DNA of 6,094 nt from Verrucomicrobiia bacterium (GTDB lineage: Bacteria; Verrucomicrobiota; Verrucomicrobiia; CAIQCK01): the NCBI GenBank assembly GCA_026417675.1, contig JAOACV010000178.1:1-6094 (forward strand), given 5' to 3'. Numbering within the stretch: the first letter of the stretch is position 1; each line of letters starts with the position of its first letter. A program made the position numbers and the translations under genes. The notes beneath the pieces were generated by a model that was not told the origin of the DNA, made no database searches, and saw only the letters and a program-made list of their open reading frames with translations. Of the stretch, positions 4,901 through 6,094 are shown in pieces.

Positions 4901-6069
4901 TGGGCGCCGACACGGAGACCCGCATACTGCATTTGGACGACTACCGGTCACGGGTGGCCGGGTCGTGGATTGCCAAGAATGTCGGTGTGCTGCTGGGGCA
5001 GCCGTTCGACGGACGGCCCAAACCGCCGAAGCCGGTCACCGGCTACGTGAAATGGAATGACCCCGGGGACCCGGCTGCGGGCGTGGTGCCCTACAAGCCC
5101 GCCGCGGCGCCCTGCGACGACAACACCTACTGCGATGTCGTGGCCTTGCGCGCTTTCGAGCGATACGGTTTGTGGCTCACGCCGCAGCAGCTTGGCAAAA
5201 TGTGGCTCGCTGAAGGCGCCGGTTTCCAGGGCGCTTCCCTCGCGGCACGGCAGGCGATGCTGGCGGGCCACTGGCCGCCGGAGTGCGGACGGCCGCCGCA
5301 TAACCCGCACTATAGCGACAGCGATGCGCAGGTTTCCTCAACGCTCTACGGCTTGATCGCGCCGGGCGAGATCAATCTCGCCGCCTCCACCGCGCGCACG
5401 TTCAATCACATCAACGGCTTCGCGGAGGGCAGCGACGGCGGGGTGTTGTTTGCCGCGATGATCAGCGAAGCGGTGTTCGAGCCGTCCCTGCGGTCTCTGG
5501 TGCTTCGCGCGCTCAATGTGCTCGACTCGGCGGCACCGACCCGCGTGGCCTGCGAAGAGATCGTCGCGTTCCGCGACAGCAGCGTGCCATGGACGGAGGC
5601 CGCGTGGCGTTCGCAGGAGCGATGGAGGTCGCGCTACCCCCAAGCCAACAATGCCGTGGCCAACGCGGCGCTGGTGGTGTTGGGTCTGCTTTACGGCGAA
5701 GGCGACTTCATGGAGACGATGAACATCATCCTCCGCGCGGCCGACCGCACCAACACCGCCGGCAACGCCGGCATCGCCGCCAGCATCCTCGGACTGATGT
5801 CCGGCCTGCGCATCGTTCCGGCCGCGCTGGTGCAGCCGTTGGCCGACACCTACCCCGTGGCTCCGCGTGCGAATCCCGGCGATGCGCCCCTCGCGCCGCG
5901 TCAGGAGAAACTCAGCGAACTGGCGCTCCGCATGGCGGTGCTCGGCTCCAAGTTCATCATCAAGCGGGGCCGCGCGCGCCGCGACGGCCACATTCTGACC
6001 ATCCCCAATCCCGAGCCGGCCGCGCAACCTTTGGAGACGGCGGCGCCGTGGGAAGGAACAGCCCCCTGA
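4900..6069 (+). CDS. ADP-ribosylglycohydrolase-like protein with divergent metal-binding site
   Basis: The 389-residue product follows the layout of the DraG/ADP-ribosylglycohydrolase fold (Pfam PF03747 type): YRSRVAGSWIAKNVGVLLGQPFDG (19 residues of it at 15-33, then LGQPFDG), the acidic CDDNTYCD (72-79), YSDSDAQVSS (138-147), GSDGGVLFAAMISEA (177-191), LLYGEGDFMETM (263-274) and the C-terminal helix ending AASILGLMSG (293-302). Active family members bind two Mg ions and remove ADP-ribose from proteins or small molecules. The first metal motif is kept as Asp73-Asp74. The C-terminal motif, normally DTD followed by an alanine/glycine-rich helix, appears as DRTNTAGN (282-289) and lacks the second Asp. 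The protein may be inactive, or act on a different ligand. No signal peptide is seen, so it is probably cytoplasmic. Family assignment is firm by pattern; activity is doubtful. Confidence 0.8.
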   Translation: MGADTETRILHLDDYRSRVAGSWIAKNVGVLLGQPFDGRPKPPKPVTGYVKWNDPGDPAAGVVPYKPAAAPCDDNTYCDVVALRAFERYGLWLTPQQLGKMWLAEGAGFQGASLAARQAMLAGHWPPECGRPPHNPHYSDSDAQVSSTLYGLIAPGEINLAASTARTFNHINGFAEGSDGGVLFAAMISEAVFEPSLRSLVLRALNVLDSAAPTRVACEEIVAFRDSSVPWTEAAWRSQERWRSRYPQANNAVANAALVVLGLLYGEGDFMETMNIILRAADRTNTAGNAGIAASILGLMSGLRIVPAALVQPLADTYPVAPRANPGDAPLAPRQEKLSELALRMAVLGSKFIIKRGRARRDGHILTIPNPEPAAQPLETAAPWEGTAP

Positions 6070-6094
6070 ACCGGGGTCGCGCGCGCCAGATGTG

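Noticed and set aside
5338..6027. A 229-codon minus-strand open frame opposite the ADP-ribosylglycohydrolase-like gene
   Set aside because: No conserved motif, and composition rich in Arg, His and Gly as expected from antisense reading; the plus-strand frame matches a known family.
1..6094. CRISPR array, tRNA or rRNA gene, insertion sequence, phage or toxin-antitoxin genes
   Set aside because: Nothing in either strand showed regular short repeats with spacers, tRNA-like cloverleaf arms, transposase motifs or phage proteins. The only repeats are the protein-domain repeats in the LPP20-like gene.

Overview
The window is a GC-rich bacterial fragment with five protein-coding genes, plus the tail of a sixth entering from the left edge. 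Dense packing, Shine-Dalgarno sites and signal peptides fit a Gram-negative bacterium. The combination of LPP20-like secreted proteins, a phosphofructokinase with pyrophosphate-type signatures and a divergent ADP-ribosylglycohydrolase-like protein suggests the Verrucomicrobiota or a related PVC-group lineage. That placement is an inference from gene types, not from a marker gene.

Left block, plus strand (1-2224): the C-terminal end of an oligopeptide/dipeptide ABC-transporter ATPase is followed after 21 bases by a small exported protein with one LPP20-like domain. This gene overlaps by an ATGA junction with a 462-residue exported protein carrying three copies of a related domain. The two LPP20-like genes look translationally coupled and related by duplication. 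Their function is unknown, and nothing in the sequence ties them to the transporter except position and strand.

Middle block, minus strand (2299-4562): a phosphofructokinase of the probable pyrophosphate-dependent type is followed 59 bases later by a YegS/DagK-type lipid kinase. They probably form a two-gene transcription unit. It converges on the LPP20 pair across a 74-base gap in which I see no clear terminator.

Right block (4563-6094): a 337-base intergenic region separates the phosphofructokinase from a divergently transcribed ADP-ribosylglycohydrolase-like gene. The region holds weak promoter-like sequences, a small hairpin and two candidate tiny reading frames; the second ends in a TGATG junction with the ADP-ribosylglycohydrolase-like gene. 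That protein keeps the family architecture but appears to have lost the C-terminal metal-binding aspartates.

I see no CRISPR array, RNA gene, insertion sequence or phage gene, and no clearly new multi-gene system. The items most worth a second look are the tandem LPP20 module architecture and the apparently degenerate ADP-ribosylglycohydrolase active site.
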